Assembly: GCF_000003815.2 (NCBI RefSeq)
Contig: NC_049983.1
Coordinates: 14,142,240 to 14,206,239 of the forward strand
Length of the DNA stretch: 64,000 bases
Source: Branchiostoma floridae
Lineage: Eukaryota > Chordata > Leptocardii > Amphioxiformes > Branchiostomatidae
Reading direction: 5' to 3'
How positions within the stretch are numbered: position 1 is the stretch's first letter; each line of letters opens with the position of its first letter. The notes under the pieces were generated by a model. The model ran no database searches and was not told the origin of the DNA. It was given only the letters and a program-made list of their open reading frames with translations. The position numbers were made by a program, and so were the translations under genes. Shown here piece by piece: positions 1 through 11,925 of this stretch.

Positions 1-200
1 CTTCTATAATATTTGGTCCGCCGTGAGAATTGGTTCACACTCAAAGTCTTCAGAATGGAGTGATCTATGTGATGATAATGACTTGTATTAAGTCGGGCAT
101 CTCTACGTGAGTCTTGACATTGCGATTAAAGTAGTTCCAGATTTGGATGCGGAATGTTACTGCGCTTTTCTGAAAGTCGGACCAATTCTCACGATCCTTC
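1..200. repeat. Left copy of a direct repeat flanking a mariner-type MITE
   Basis: The segment resembles 1109-1260: both carry 'ataa(t/c)atttgg(t/c)ccgccgtga', then 'actatgtgatga'-like text, then 'gtgagtcttg(a/g)catt'. The two copies sit immediately outside the inverted-repeat element at 203-1108. No gene is seen here. Confidence 0.5.
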
Positions 201-202
201 TA

Positions 203-1108
203 CGAGGGGGTTCAAAAAGTAATGCAACAGGTCTTACAACAGGCTCATTTTTTCATGGAATGAGTTGAAATTTGGCACAAAGGTAAAGGCGTATATCATC
301 TTGAGATTGAAATATCTCAATTTGTTTTTCAGATTTTTAGGAGCAACTTAGTTGATTTCAAGATGACCACACCCTTGAAAGCTTGTCAGAACATCAGTTC
401 CTCTAGATCTGACCATCTTATAACTACTAAAGGAAACTAAAATTGTATCTGTATAATAGTGAGTGTCTCTTAAGGTTACATGCCGTTTTTCATTTCTGAA
501 CGCCCAATGGTTCGTCTTGTACAGCTGCTAGAATGGAGTGAGTTGCTACATTGCAGGCAATTTGAATAATAGCCAAATACGTGGTTTGTTGATTAAAGGG
601 CTGTGTACACTGCTTTTTCATTAACTAAAAGATACTAAATTGGCACAAATATTAACTTTTTAAAGACCAAGAAGTGTGCGAATTCTGAGTCCTCTCAGTT
701 GATGAATAGGTCGACTACGGAAATTTTAATCAGCTCACCCCTGATCAACGACCCTGACAACCGCCATCATATATTACTTCACCCCAGGAACGAAAAAATT
801 AAAACTTCAAAAGAAAAAATAGACATGTGGCATGACGAGAAATGCAGCTTTACACATATGCAGTTTCACTTTCTTACAATAGACACAAGTGAGTCAATGA
901 CATTATCAATTACACGTTAACTACCAAGGGTGTGGTCGTCTTGAACTCGACTCAGTCACTTAAAAAAATCCTGACAAACAAATTGAGATATTTCAATCTT
1001 AAGGTGATAATATTATATGCCTATATCATTGTGCCAAATTTCAACTCATTCGATGAAAAAAATTAGCCTGTTGTAAGACCTGTTGCATTACTTTTTGAAC
1101 CACCCTCG
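203..1108. mobile_element. Mariner-like MITE with long terminal inverted repeats
   Basis: The left end begins cgaggggg ttcaaaaagtaatg and the right end is its reverse complement (cattactttttgaaccaccctcg). Similarity continues inward for about 170 bases on each side. The element is flanked by TA dinucleotides at 201-202 and 1109-1110, the target-site duplication expected of Tc1/mariner elements. A 73-codon open frame at 699-920 has no recognisable transposase motif, so I read this as a non-autonomous copy. Confidence 0.75.
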
Positions 1109-1290
1109 TATAACATTTGGCCCGCCGTGAAAGTTGGTGCCCCTCCCACTATCTTGCAAATGGAGGGAACTATGTGATGACCAGGGTCTTGTTAACTCGT
1201 GAGTCTTGGCATTAAGTTGGAACATGTTTCAGAAGTGTTGGCGGAACTATAGGGCAAAGTTGTCGAGCAAGTTGTCGAGCAATCGTGATT
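1109..1290. repeat. Right copy of the direct repeat flanking the MITE
   Basis: This diverged copy of the sequence at 1-200 begins directly after the right TA of the 203-1108 element. Confidence 0.45.
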
Positions 1291-1362
1291 CGTGATTGGA
1301 AGATTCCCATTGAATGCAGGTATATCCATTAGGGTAATTCATTATTGGTTGCGCATTGTACG

Positions 1363-1710
1363 GTGCAATGGCCTAGTGGGAAGAGTGTTCGCCTTGCATT
1401 CGGAAGGTCGTGAGTTCGATCCCGGCCGAGTCATACCAAAGACTATAAAAATGGTACATGCTGCTTTCTCTGCTTAGCACTCAGTATTCGGGAAAAAGTA
1501 TGGAAGTTGAACACACACCACTACCAGTGGACTAGCCCCCTGCTGTAGTGATTGCGTTGTGTGTGGCCCAGGGCTAACGAAACAGAGATGGGCACCGCCC
1601 TATGCGCCAGAAATGGGCACCGCCTTTGGCGCGGGAAGGGTTTAACTTTAACTAATTGTACGGATGGTGGGGAGTGCAGACAGAAAAGGGGAGGTATGGT
1701 AGAAAGGTAA
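1363..1710 (+). mobile_element. tRNA-derived SINE
   Basis: The head resembles a tRNA: an A-box-like 'tggcctagtggg' and a B-box-like 'gagttcgatcc' lie about 40 bases apart. The head ends 'ccggccgagtcatacc'. It is followed by a non-tRNA body starting 'aaagactataaaaatggtac'. Such a head-plus-body arrangement is typical of tRNA-derived SINEs. The cloverleaf is imperfect and a tail follows, so I do not call a functional tRNA gene. The 3' boundary is a guess. Confidence 0.55.
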
Positions 1711-1719
1711 CAACTTAAT

Positions 1720-2109
1720 ATTACCCAACAACCTCTGCATGTATCCTGTTGCACACCCTTTGAAAGCTGAATCTTAAAATAGCCATTTACAAATAGTGCC
1801 CACCCCCACGGGCGAAAGAACTTCTAAATACTGCACGTTAGATATGTCAGACAGAACACATTTTATTTTATAATTGTCCCCTCTACGATCAAGGAAGCCA
1901 ACAAATTCTATACTAATCTATCCAACTTTACATAAAACTACAGCTCTCCTCCGATCACAGAACCCACACATTACAGGAAAAGTGGGATCCTTCGTCTTCC
2001 ACTGTCTCAGAAAAAGAAGTCAATAAGTTATATGTTAGAGTTATCGTCTAGAACAAAAAAGCTGCTTGCTATACTGTTTGCGCTCATACCTTCCGCCCCC
2101 TTTAAAGCC
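1720..2109. other. No gene or recognised repeat
   Basis: AT-rich sequence with no coherent coding frame or clear repeat structure was seen. Confidence 0.4.
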
Positions 2110-3745
2110 CCCTGAAATTTGTCATTGGGAGTTATACGAAAGGCTAAGACGCCTTTTCCCATAAATCGAACGGTCCCAACAAGGTATCACTCAAAATTGT
2201 TAAAATGTTCGCAGCTGAGTTTAGCGAAGTGTTAGCCCACATCTTTAATTCATCTTAAGAAGAAGGATGCGTTCCCACTCAATGGAAGCAAGCGTCTATA
2301 ACACCTGTTTCTAACAAGACACCAGCCACTATTGAAACTTTGAGACCCATATCCTTAACTTCAATTTTCATTAAAACCTTTGAGTCCTATATCACTCAGT
2401 GGGTACTCCAGAATGTTGCCAGAGTGGTGGATACAAACCAGTTTGGTAACAGGAAAGGGATGTCTCATTATCTCACTAGCTTAAATAACTATACATTTCT
2501 TGGTGCCGAAATCCCTAGAGGTGTTCAAACAATCTTACTAACTGAATCTAGTAAGGCTTTCGATAGGATAAATCATACCAAGTTGATAGATAAAATGATT
2601 GCCTGTGGTGTACGGACGTTCATTATGCCATGGATCTTTAGTTTTCTTACCAAACGAAGTCAGTGTGTCCGATACCACAACAAATGCTCAGAAATTTCTT
2701 CTGGAGTGCCACAGGGCACTAAACTTGGTCCGGTTCTATTTTTGATATACATTAATGACGCTCTGAAAGACGATATCTTAAACCGATACAAATATGTTGA
2801 TGTCTGTGCGCGAGAGTCGACTTTATAATGAAGCGTGCCTAATCCAATCCTCACTTGACCAACTCAATACCTGGGCGACTAGAAATGACATGATTTAAAC
2901 AGCGAGAAATGTATTCTCATGACCTTTTCATTCATGAGGAACTGCCCTCCACCCCACAATATCTTACTTGCCGGAAAGTCCCTTAAGTATACAGAATCTG
3001 CTTGTATTCTAGGCCTTTGGTTATCTAGTAATCTAAGATGGGAAAACATGTAGATCGATGTTATAACCAAAAAGGCCAGCTCACGACTTTTCTGGCTAAA
3101 GAAACTAAAAAAAGTCCGGACTCCCTGTTCAAGACCTCTGTGATTTTTACCAAGGTTATATTCGCCCGACCCTTGAATATGCAGCTCCGGTCTGGCACTC
3201 AAATATCACAACGCAACAAGTATTGAAGATAGAACGTATACAGAAGCGAGCACTCAGAATAATCATTGGATCCCAGTATGTATGTGACAACAGCGCCCTT
3301 GACAAATTAGATATGCCGTCCTCGAGGAAAGAAGAGAAACCCTTAGCCTAAAATTCGCGAAGTCGCTACTCCACGACCCAACTTTCCGGCATTGGTTGCC
3401 TCCTACCCTCTTGCCAAAACAAATCGTTATAAAATGAGTCTAATTCCATATTTTGCAGCCCTAGTTAACAAACATTCGAGTTGACCACAAGTTGAAATCT
3501 TCCATCACCATTGTCAACTACTACTCTGTAGTAATAGCTATTTCAGTTATTACTCTGCAGTAATAGCTCATCTGTATTGTCTTACGGTGTTGATGTTAGT
3601 CTTATTACTATGCTTTTTATTTCTATTTTAAGTTTTAATGTACCTGTGTGTATATTCTAATTTCCTGAATATGTAATTCAGCGCGCTATGTATTGCGCTG
3701 CCATGTATTCAGCGATTGGTTGCAATCAATAAACTATCATTATTG
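2110..3745 (+). pseudogene. Degenerate non-LTR (CR1/L2/jockey-like) retrotransposon, reverse transcriptase remnant
   Basis: The clearest open frame (2340-2828) carries reverse-transcriptase landmarks: 'LRPISLTSIF.K.FE', a 'KAFDRINH' block, and 'SSGVPQGTKLGPVLF' before 'IYINDAL'. The catalytic YADD motif is degenerate: the frame reads KYVDVC and then stops. Downstream, further RT/C-terminal sequence continues in shifted frames, with 'SLDQLNTWATRNDM' near 2850 and a 'TLEYAAPVW'-like block near 3175. Several stops and frameshifts interrupt it. The 3' end resembles CR1/L2 tails ('aataaactatcattattg', 3726-3745). It is an inactive 5'-truncated copy. Confidence 0.85.
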
Positions 3746-3747
3746 TA

Positions 3748-4215
3748 TGTCCGTCAATTTATCACTTGCAATAGCTTTTGGGCAGAAATTTGCAATGGAT
3801 GTTGTCTGTCAACAAAATAACTCAAGGACGCCGGCTGGATGGATTGGTTCCATACTTAGTAGCGTGTTGGTGGGGTGTGACAAAAGCTGGAAATGATTAG
3901 ATTTTGGGCCGCATAGCGGCTTCCCTTGGTACCGCAGCGGAACTTCCGGTTTTACAACTCGTGTTCTTAAAAAGCCAATAGATAGCTCTTGTGCTCAAAA
4001 AGAAGTGACGTACGGTTTGTTCCCCTAGCGGCTAGGTTTGGAATTGCAGATTTGCATAATGTCTGCAAAATTGCAAAATTGCTTGATTATGAATGGGAAT
4101 TTTATACTTTGACATATGTAAGCTAATCAATGATGAACATCACCATGCATAAATTATGTAAATGTCTATTTCATAAATCTACAAAAGCTCTAGATATTTC
4201 ATGGAGCAACTCTAT
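3748..4215. repeat. Copy of the dispersed repeat also found at 25397-27569, cut by the assembly gap
   Basis: It shares blocks with the 26570-26830 region: 'ctggatggatt', 'ggcttcccttggtac(c/t)gcag', 'acttccggttttac' and 'agatagctcttgtgctca'. The end 'caaaagctctagatatttcatgga' matches the 3' end of units in the larger array. The 67-codon frame at 3693-3896 inside it is not taken as a gene. Confidence 0.65.
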
Positions 4216-4860
4216 NNNNNNNNNNNNNNNNNNNNNNNNNNNNNNNNNNNNNNNNNNNNNNNNNNNNNNNNNNNNNNNNNNNNNNNNNNNNNNNNNNNNN
4301 NNNNNNNNNNNNNNNNNNNNNNNNNNNNNNNNNNNNNNNNNNNNNNNNNNNNNNNNNNNNNNNNNNNNNNNNNNNNNNNNNNNNNNNNNNNNNNNNNNNN
4401 NNNNNNNNNNNNNNNNNNNNNNNNNNNNNNNNNNNNNNNNNNNNNNNNNNNNNNNNNNNNNNNNNNNNNNNNNNNNNNNNNNNNNNNNNNNNNNNNNNNN
4501 NNNNNNNNNNNNNNNNNNNNNNNNNNNNNNNNNNNNNNNNNNNNNNNNNNNNNNNNNNNNNNNNNNNNNNNNNNNNNNNNNNNNNNNNNNNNNNNNNNNN
4601 NNNNNNNNNNNNNNNNNNNNNNNNNNNNNNNNNNNNNNNNNNNNNNNNNNNNNNNNNNNNNNNNNNNNNNNNNNNNNNNNNNNNNNNNNNNNNNNNNNNN
4701 NNNNNNNNNNNNNNNNNNNNNNNNNNNNNNNNNNNNNNNNNNNNNNNNNNNNNNNNNNNNNNNNNNNNNNNNNNNNNNNNNNNNNNNNNNNNNNNNNNNN
4801 NNNNNNNNNNNNNNNNNNNNNNNNNNNNNNNNNNNNNNNNNNNNNNNNNNNNNNNNNNNN
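4216..4860. other. Assembly gap (N run)
   Basis: 645 unknown bases. Any open frame crossing this interval is meaningless. Confidence 0.99.
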
Positions 4861-4877
4861 AGACAATAGTGGGTACA

Positions 4878-5980
4878 GGTGTGACAGCGTTTTGGGGGGG
4901 AAATCACTAGGGTTCTTTCGCCCCATCACTAGGGATCTGTCGCCCCCCCCCCCCCCGGGGCGAAATCACTAGCGATCTCGCCCTCCCCGGCTAGTGATCT
5001 CGCCCCCCTACCTCGCCCCCCTTTAGCGATTTCGCCCCCCCCCCCAAAAAAACGGGTTTACATGACATTTTAGAAGTTGATTGGTATAAATCACAAAATG
5101 CAGTTTCAGAATGATAAGTACACGAGTTTGATACATAACTCCATTCATAGTATCAATATTAACGTAATTACATGGTAATAAGATAGTTGAACTTGTTTCA
5201 GACAAGGAGGGTTGGGTCCCTTGTATTCCCATTATTGCATATACCTGAGTCTTGACATAAGATGTATTTCATTGTATTCACCTGTCCTCAAGTAACCTAT
5301 ATATCTCCAATATGAAGTCTCTACCATGAAGTGACCACAAAAGAATTATGTAATGTCTTTATTAATTATGCAAATATTAGGTATTAATTAGAATAACGCA
5401 CATTTTGGTATATGCACCTGGCCAAGGGATATCTTCACCTCCAACATGACTGTTTTTTCTAGTATTTAGGAACTGATGCATTTACCCGTGTTTCTTAAGA
5501 CTGGTACTTTACCAGTGTTTGTGTGGCATTTAGCAACAGCTATATCAACTTGCGCGTAGATAGTGTTTATAATGAGAAACTATTATTCACGTGTGTATTT
5601 GTTAGTGCTTTGGTATTGTTTCCAGCACAAGAAAGAAAACACTGTGACAAATTGAAACATATAGCTGACGTATTCCGTACCACAGACGGTGTTGATTTAT
5701 ACGTTCGCAGTAGCACTGTTTTTATGCCACCTCAGCTGCAAAAATTGTCTTTTTCATTTCAATGTCATGTTTGCACCGACCAAAATAGTATCGACTTTCG
5801 AGGTATAACATCTTACGGTACGGTAATAAGGTGCCATATAGGTACCAGGTAACACACCATATACGTTACTTCCCAGGTGCAGTATAGTACCAGGTAGCGC
5901 ACCTGTAATATGTAGTAACCAGCTGCTCTTGGGGGGGGGGGGGCGAAAACGCTAAAGGGGGGCGAGATCGCTGTCACACC
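4878..5980. mobile_element. Non-autonomous DNA transposon with 12-bp inverted termini and G/C-homopolymer sub-ends
   Basis: The ends ggtgtgacagcg (4878-4889) and cgctgtcacacc (5969-5980) are perfect reverse complements. They are flanked by the direct repeat ggtaca (4872-4877 and 5981-5986), a candidate target-site duplication. Just inside each end are runs of G or C interleaved with 'cgaaatcactagcgatctcgcc'-like units. The interior (about 5050-5920) has a 109-codon open frame at 5523-5852 that I do not recognise. It appears inserted in another repeat that continues at 5985. Confidence 0.65.
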
Positions 5981-5984
5981 GGTA

Positions 5985-6400
5985 CAAAACCGATTTTTGG
6001 CATTGGACCGTTACAGGAAAACCGAACCTGAAAAAAATCGGTTCGCCGGATGTTGGACCTATTGGAAAATGAACAGATTATATGATCAGGCATTTACACG
6101 TTTCGGGGCTTACCGGTCGAGGAAATAACAAGAGCAGTTAGCTTTGTAGGATTTCAAAACGCCAGTGGAAGTCGAATGCTCCACAAAACAGATTTCTTTG
6201 TTGCGAAATGGGCCATTGTTTTAAGTATCGTCCATTCACACCATTTAAGAATCGAAAAGCACTTGTACTGATCAAACTCATACTTATACCATTGAAAGAA
6301 GATCAGACAAAGACAAGTTCCTAAAATAGAAAGGCCGACATTTGCTTGGGTGCAAATACAACATATTTCAGCCATACCCATTCCCACGCAACGTTGAACT
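5985..6400. repeat. Dispersed repeat, copy 1 (related to 10566-10910)
   Basis: This and 10566-10910 share, in order: 'ccggtacaaaaccg', 'aaaaaaatcggt', 'gacctatt(g/a)gaaaa', 'gatcaggcatt' and a block from 'tgtaggattt' to 'ttgcattgt'-like text around the word 'ccattgtt'. It is cut on the left by the transposon at 4878-5980. Confidence 0.6.
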
Positions 6401-8440
6401 GTTCCAAGTCACCCCTGCGCAAAAATAGAACATTTTAACAAAGTTATCCTCAAAAGAGAACTAATATTGTGAATTGATTCCAGGTCAAAACAGAGCTTGC
6501 CCAATATACCCCGGGCCCATGTGGAAGAATATAATCTTCCACAGGAGCGCCTATGCATAACTAGTTGGTTATTAGAATCGCAGCAGCTCCTATTTTTCCG
6601 AAAGTGAAAAAAAACACCGCATCTTCCATTCATGACGCCATTCAACAATTTCCACAACGATAACTAGGTCTAAGTACCGTTATAATCTCGTGATGTGGGT
6701 ATATTTATTATGGTGGTGAACTTTTTTTTAATCAAGCAGGTGCAGGTACTGTGTAGTAGGAGTGTTGTTTTTTTCAAGCTGAAAACTTAAATCTTCTTCT
6801 TGTTTTGTATGAGCCATTACATAAACGGAGACGTCTAGAATTTTAAAAGAATTTCACCACCCTAGCTGTCGCTTCATTTCTTTTCTGAAAAATCCCAGGA
6901 CCAACACGTTAACTTGATTTGGCTTTATCTATATATTTCATTTTCCTTCGAATTCTTTGTTAAGTATATACCTCTGCATACCACTGTTAAATTGTTTTGC
7001 TTTGTATGCAATCAGCCATCGGACGTAATCTTGTCTTAGTGTTATATAATTTCCTGCTCGTAGCGTGCGAGACCCGGAGGATAGGAGTTTCTACCTAGTT
7101 CGAGGGTTTCTTTTCGGAGGTCAGTGGTGGTACTCTGGTACTGAGAGTGTTTTATTGGGCTCAAAATCTGGCAGTTTAAAGTTACTTACAATTTGAATGT
7201 ACAAAGTTTACGTCAAAAAACAACAACAACAAGAGTTCGTAGACCTCAGGCCTGCATGAAATGTATTGGGTTTCTGTAGACCTATTGTGTATTTTTGCCT
7301 TTTTGTCTGTGGTACGTGGTTGGAAAAATGAGCTTTTTACCGTGTTGGTTGTGCACCATGCAAAAGTCTGACTCTGAAATTCCATTTTCTGAATTTGTAA
7401 GTTTGGACATGGATGAACATTACTTATTTTGGATTTCTTAAGTATGTAACCAACCACAGTACTTTGAAGTTGTTGAGACGCTACCTTTTTTTGTCTCAGA
7501 TGGCCCATGCACATGTAGTTACTCAATGTACTGACCTAATGCAGCTGCTAAGTCTCCTTGGTTTGTGTTCTTCCAATGATATTCATTAAAGATTTATTTC
7601 TGGGGTGTTATTCACTTGACATTGGAATGTTACTCGCATAATTTGACTAATGATACTTTTATCTGTAGTTCCATAGACATTAGACAATATGAATAGTGGT
7701 AGCCCCCATGCAGCAGCAACAGTTAGTCCCCAGGGTGGTATGATATTTTCATTCAATCCATCCAACCCAAACCTAAATCTCCTGTAGTATCTAAGCCAAA
7801 TTTAACAGCACAATTTACTATGAAAAATGTCCTTGTCAATCCCATTTATAGATGGCAAGCTGCTGGCAATGGAAGCTTTGAAAAGTTCAGAAGCTGTTGT
7901 AGTCAGAGCAAACACCCAGCAAACATCCCCGCAAACCAATGAGCAGTTGCTTAGAAGGGGAATTTCATCATATATTTGCCGCGACAAAATGCAACAAACG
8001 ATACTGAATTCAAAACAGAACCAAGCTAAGCCTCCACCACTTAACCCTGCCTGTACCATAGATTAAGCAGGCCCAAAAACCAAGCGAATATGACTAGCCC
8101 AAAACAACAAATTACCTGTATACAGTATGGAAATGGCATTACCAAAGAAACAAAAAGAAACACAGGACAAATCATACACATACCTTTCTCTTATGCCCAC
8201 ACTCAATACAGTTCTCCTCCACATTAGAAAATTGCATCTTCTTCTGTTTAAGTTCAAGTTCAACCATGATTGCCAACAGGGTAAAGGAACTTGTACCGGA
8301 ACTTAAAACTCAGTACTATACAGCTCTAGAAACACCACAAAGAGTAATAAGCAAACTCCAACTATACCTGACCAACAGATATATAATCTGGCACACTCCC
8401 GTCATCTGGCAAACTGTCAGTGCCACTAAGTAACCTGATA
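6401..8440. other. No supported gene
   Basis: Several short open frames of 60-115 codons occur on both strands (for example 7182-7526 - and 7827-8066 +). None shows a domain, splice-linked partner or signal peptide that I recognise. AT-rich, intergenic or distal intron sequence is the simplest reading. Confidence 0.5.
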
Positions 8441-8449
8441 CATTGAAGG

Positions 8450-9190
8450 TGGCCCAGGCCAGATGATGGTTCTACACCCAACCGTAATCTGTTTTTAAAA
8501 CCAAGCAGATATTGGGAGGATGCCCCAACCACACTAAAACAGGGTCAACCTATACAGTATCAAGTTCAAGCACTAGGAGGCCCAAAATCAAACCTGACCA
8601 CCAGGACACCACAAACAACTCACGTACCAAATGGCAACACAATGGCACCTTNNNNNNNNNNNNNNNNNNNNNNNNNNNNNNNNNNNNNNNNNNNNNNNNN
8701 NNNNNNNNNNNNNNNNNNNNNNNNNNNNNNNNNNNNNNNNNNNNNNNNNNNNNNNNNNNNNNNNNNNNATGTGCCAAATATCATCGCGCCAGCACCAGCC
8801 GTTCAGAAGATATAACTCCGGAAACACCCCTCCCGGACACAAAATTCGACCTGCCGGGTCAAGTTCAAACGCGACAAGGCCCAAAGTCAATCCTAGGCAA
8901 CAGGCAACAACCCCCCACCCATGCACCAAAAATCGTCGCAATCGCGCGTATCGTTCCGGACACACAGCGCCAAAAGTGCCCCCAAAACACCAAAAATGCC
9001 ACCTTCAATGTCAAGGTCAAGCGCCAGGAGGCCCCAAATCACACCTGAGTGTCAGGCTACCACCCCCAACCCAGGTACCAAAAATCGTCGTGCTCGCACC
9101 ATCCGTTCACGAGATACAGCGCCCTACATCCCCGGCTACCGAAAAGTTTCCACCAGCATCAAAACCATACCTGCATACATGCAGGTAACA
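8450..9190. repeat. C/A-rich tandem-like repeat block containing an assembly gap
   Basis: Related units recur around 8560, 8860 and 9010. Each has 'aagttcaa(g/a)c..', 'ggcccaaa(a/g)tca', 'cctg' and 'accaaaaatcgtcg' in similar order. Long open frames on + (up to 185 codons) arise from the low stop-codon content of this C/A-rich sequence. The gap at 8652-8768 lies inside the array, consistent with an assembly break at a repeat. Confidence 0.55.
8652..8768. other. Assembly gap (N run)
   Basis: 117 unknown bases inside the C/A-rich repeat block. Confidence 0.99.
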
Positions 9191-10109
9191 GCACTAGAAG
9201 TACCTACATTTGCTCGGGGATAAATACATGCATTCTCGCCACTGTCAAACTTTAATTACGTATCAAAACTAAACACAAACTGTCCAATTTTCCCGCGTTT
9301 TCCGCCAAGTAAAATTTTGTCGATTGTCTCAACTAACCCTACCAAAGTCAAATCTGCCGAAAATGATTGATAGTGCCATGCGGAATGTTGATGAATTCAT
9401 CGACAAAGACTTATATTCTAACGTTCAATGCACGTGCACCGCCCGCTACCGCTCAAATGACCCTGTCTGAACTCCAAAGCCTCGCAAACTACAATTTTAA
9501 ATCGGGCAAAGGGTGACGCGTGGTCTCTGTAAGGCTGTAATATGCATCTGTTTGTGTATATACGGGATTGCAAGGAACCGCTTATAAATATTAACTAGCA
9601 TTCGCCTTCCTCGTCGCTGATTGGCTGGCTTCATAAAGCAATTACCTCTCGCTATCCCCAGACCGCTGGCACCTGTGGGCTCTGGGGTCACTGGGGTTCA
9701 CGGGAGAAGACCGAAGGAAAAACAATTTCCCCTCAGAAAAGTGCAGAAATTAATAATTTGAAATTGGTTTATGCCAAAAACTTTACTTGGATCATTTTAC
9801 CAACTATCTAATGCCCATCTACACCATATTAAAGGTCATTCCATTGTAATTTAAGGGTACAGGGGGCCAACATACACCGTTTACATGACCTTTAAACCTC
9901 AATAAAATCATTTTAGAGGCAGATATGAAAAAAAAATGAGAAAACAACACCTGTGTATTGACCCACTCTACCCTTCTGCCACATTTCAGATCATTAGGTG
10001 CAGGAACGACGGAGATGATTCGATTTGAAGACTTGACAGGAGAAAGAAACATTACGAATACAACATATTTCACCATACCATATATGGTATGGCTGAAATA
10101 TGAATATGC
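9191..10109. other. No supported gene
   Basis: Only short open frames without recognisable domains were seen. I looked here for the missing 5' exons of the nucleoside transporter and found none. Confidence 0.45.
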
Positions 10110-10565
10110 TTGATTTTTATTTTTTTTATTTTATTGAAATTGCAAACAATACAATACACGTGGGACACAGGCAACGATATGCTGGTGTCGTGGCCCACAC
10201 ATGAATACATAAATACATATGTCATATCAATAAGTACAATTATTAAAATACAATCATTGCATACAATTGAAAATTACAATACATCTATAACTCTGGGTAT
10301 CAATCAGTCAGTCCAGTTTGCCAGTCTTCATTCAAACACACTGAGACTACCAGCTTGCTTTATTGCCTGGGGCAGATCGTTCCAGAGGCAGGAAGCGTGC
10401 GGAATGAAGCTTGACTGGTATGTCTGGGTCCTGCAGCGTGGTATGTGGAGATGGGTAGAGTTGCGAAGCCGTAGGCGTGTCATTAAGTACTGGCACCGTT
10501 TAGTAAACTTTCATGAGGACTCCCTGCTTCGCTACGCATACAACACTGTATTTACTGGTGACTAG
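10110..10565 (-). pseudogene. 3' end of a non-LTR retrotransposon (ORF2 C-terminus and 3' UTR), minus strand
   Basis: On the minus strand the sequence reads 'RRLRNSTHLHIPRC', then 'YQSSFIPHASCLWNDLPQA', then 'IKQAGSLSVFE', then a stop. That is the usual LINE ORF2 C-terminal pattern (SFxPxxxxLWNxLP...F). The 3' UTR follows and ends in AATAAAATAAAA-like A-rich sequence at 10112-10143 (plus strand). The 151-codon open frame on + over the same bases is its antisense shadow. The copy is a 5'-truncated fragment. Confidence 0.75.
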
Positions 10566-10910
10566 GGGTGGGTACCGGTACAGTATACCGGTACAAAACC
10601 GTTTTTTTCTTCTTATTGGACCGGAAAAAAATCGGTGGACCGAATGTTTGACCTATTAGAAAACAAAATAGGTTATTTGATCAGGCATTCAAACGTCTCA
10701 GTCGAAGAAAATAACAGGAGGGAAGTAGAGTAAAGTTTATGTCATTTCTACCAAGGTTTACCGTCAATCGCACAGGGGCTGTTAGCCTTGTAGGATTTTA
10801 GAACGCTAGTGTGAATCGCATACTCCACCAAACATTTTTCTTTGTAGTGAATTGGACCATTGTTGTGAGTACATTCAAGTCACAAGTTTTCAAATACTGA
10901 ATCATGTCCG
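10566..10910. repeat. Dispersed repeat, copy 2 (related to 5985-6400)
   Basis: It starts 'gggtgggtaccggtacagta' and carries the same ordered blocks as 5985-6400. No coding content is seen. Confidence 0.6.
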
Positions 10911-11400
10911 GGTTTAGGTCCGGACCTGGACCTGATCCTCTGGACCTGAACCGGACATGGACATGAATTTTCTGTATAATTAGTATTCCATTGTGCAAGT
11001 CATCACTGAGGCTATCTACATACCAAAAATCATGACGATACGTAAACACGTTCAAGTTATTCTCCTCCAAAGTTTAAAAGGAAACCGACGCCTGCAGTTC
11101 AAAGAAAGCCACTAGGGGGCCCAAACTCACAATAATCGCTCTGTTTCCAAGGGCTATATACCACTCAAAAATCACGACCACAGCATGTCCAGAACATGAG
11201 ATATCAAAAATGGAAGTTCCACTGCAGTACATTAGCAAGCCGCTAGGGTCCCATTAGCGAACTTGACCCTCGTTTTCCCGACCCCTACCAAATATCATCA
11301 GGATCCATCCAAGGCTTCTCGAGTTATATTGTTAGCAGGCGGACGGACGGAAGGACGCACAAGCCCAAAAGATAACCGTAGCCATTCTGGCGAAGGTAAT
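10911..11400. repeat. Degenerate dispersed repeat with short GGAC-rich stretch
   Basis: The block includes 'ggtccggacctggacctgat' near 10918. A longer segment (11065-11370), with 'ccactagggggccc' and 'atcatcaggatccatcc', ends in 'ggcggacggacggaaggac'. It resembles the reverse orientation of the dispersed family seen at 25397-27569. No gene is seen. Confidence 0.35.
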
Positions 11401-11925
11401 TAAATTAACATGAACAATTCTTCATTTGATTTTTGCACCAGGTAGATGACGTCATCAAATCTTTATTGCCCTATAATATTTCTATGAAACTATATTTTTG
11501 ATGTGCATAAAGCTACCAATGTACTCTTAGAATTAAAAAAGATTGGGCCAATATAACGTCATCCATATTTTGCAAACAAATCAAACCTATGATTCTTTCA
11601 TGCCCTGCTGTCAATACCCATCGCAACGACACTGCTTTCCTAACTTATTAATGAGAAAACATTGGAAAGTCATAAAGCCAAGTTAGGCAGGGAAGAAACC
11701 TTAAACTGTGAAGGAATTATACAAAATTTTCAGTATTTTGCGTTCATAACATTAGAGCTGAGAAACACACAACGTCATGCTCATGTGTTCAATCGAGGGA
11801 GATCAATAGCATATGCCTAACTAGTCGATCATTTGTTGCCAATACACATCCAATATCATTAGATGTTATAAAGGTGTGAAGTGAACGAGGTGCTAATCAG
11901 ACCCCCATGTAGTTAATCGTTTTAT
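11401..11925. other. No supported gene
   Basis: AT-rich sequence; no exon fitting the transporter downstream was found. Confidence 0.4.

Noticed and set aside
1363-1440. Possible functional tRNA gene
   Set aside because: A- and B-box-like words exist, but the arms do not form a clean cloverleaf and a SINE-like body follows.
4130-4972. Open frames of 220-280 codons across 4216-4860
   Set aside because: Nearly all codons are unknown bases in an assembly gap.
8512-9223. Several long plus-strand frames (up to 185 codons)
   Set aside because: They arise in a C/A-rich tandem-like repeat with few stop codons, and one crosses an N gap. No domain is visible.
10110-10565. 151-codon plus-strand open frame that looks like a protein gene
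   Set aside because: It is antisense to a LINE ORF2 C-terminus readable on the minus strand (SSFIPHASCLWNDLP), so the plus frame is a shadow.
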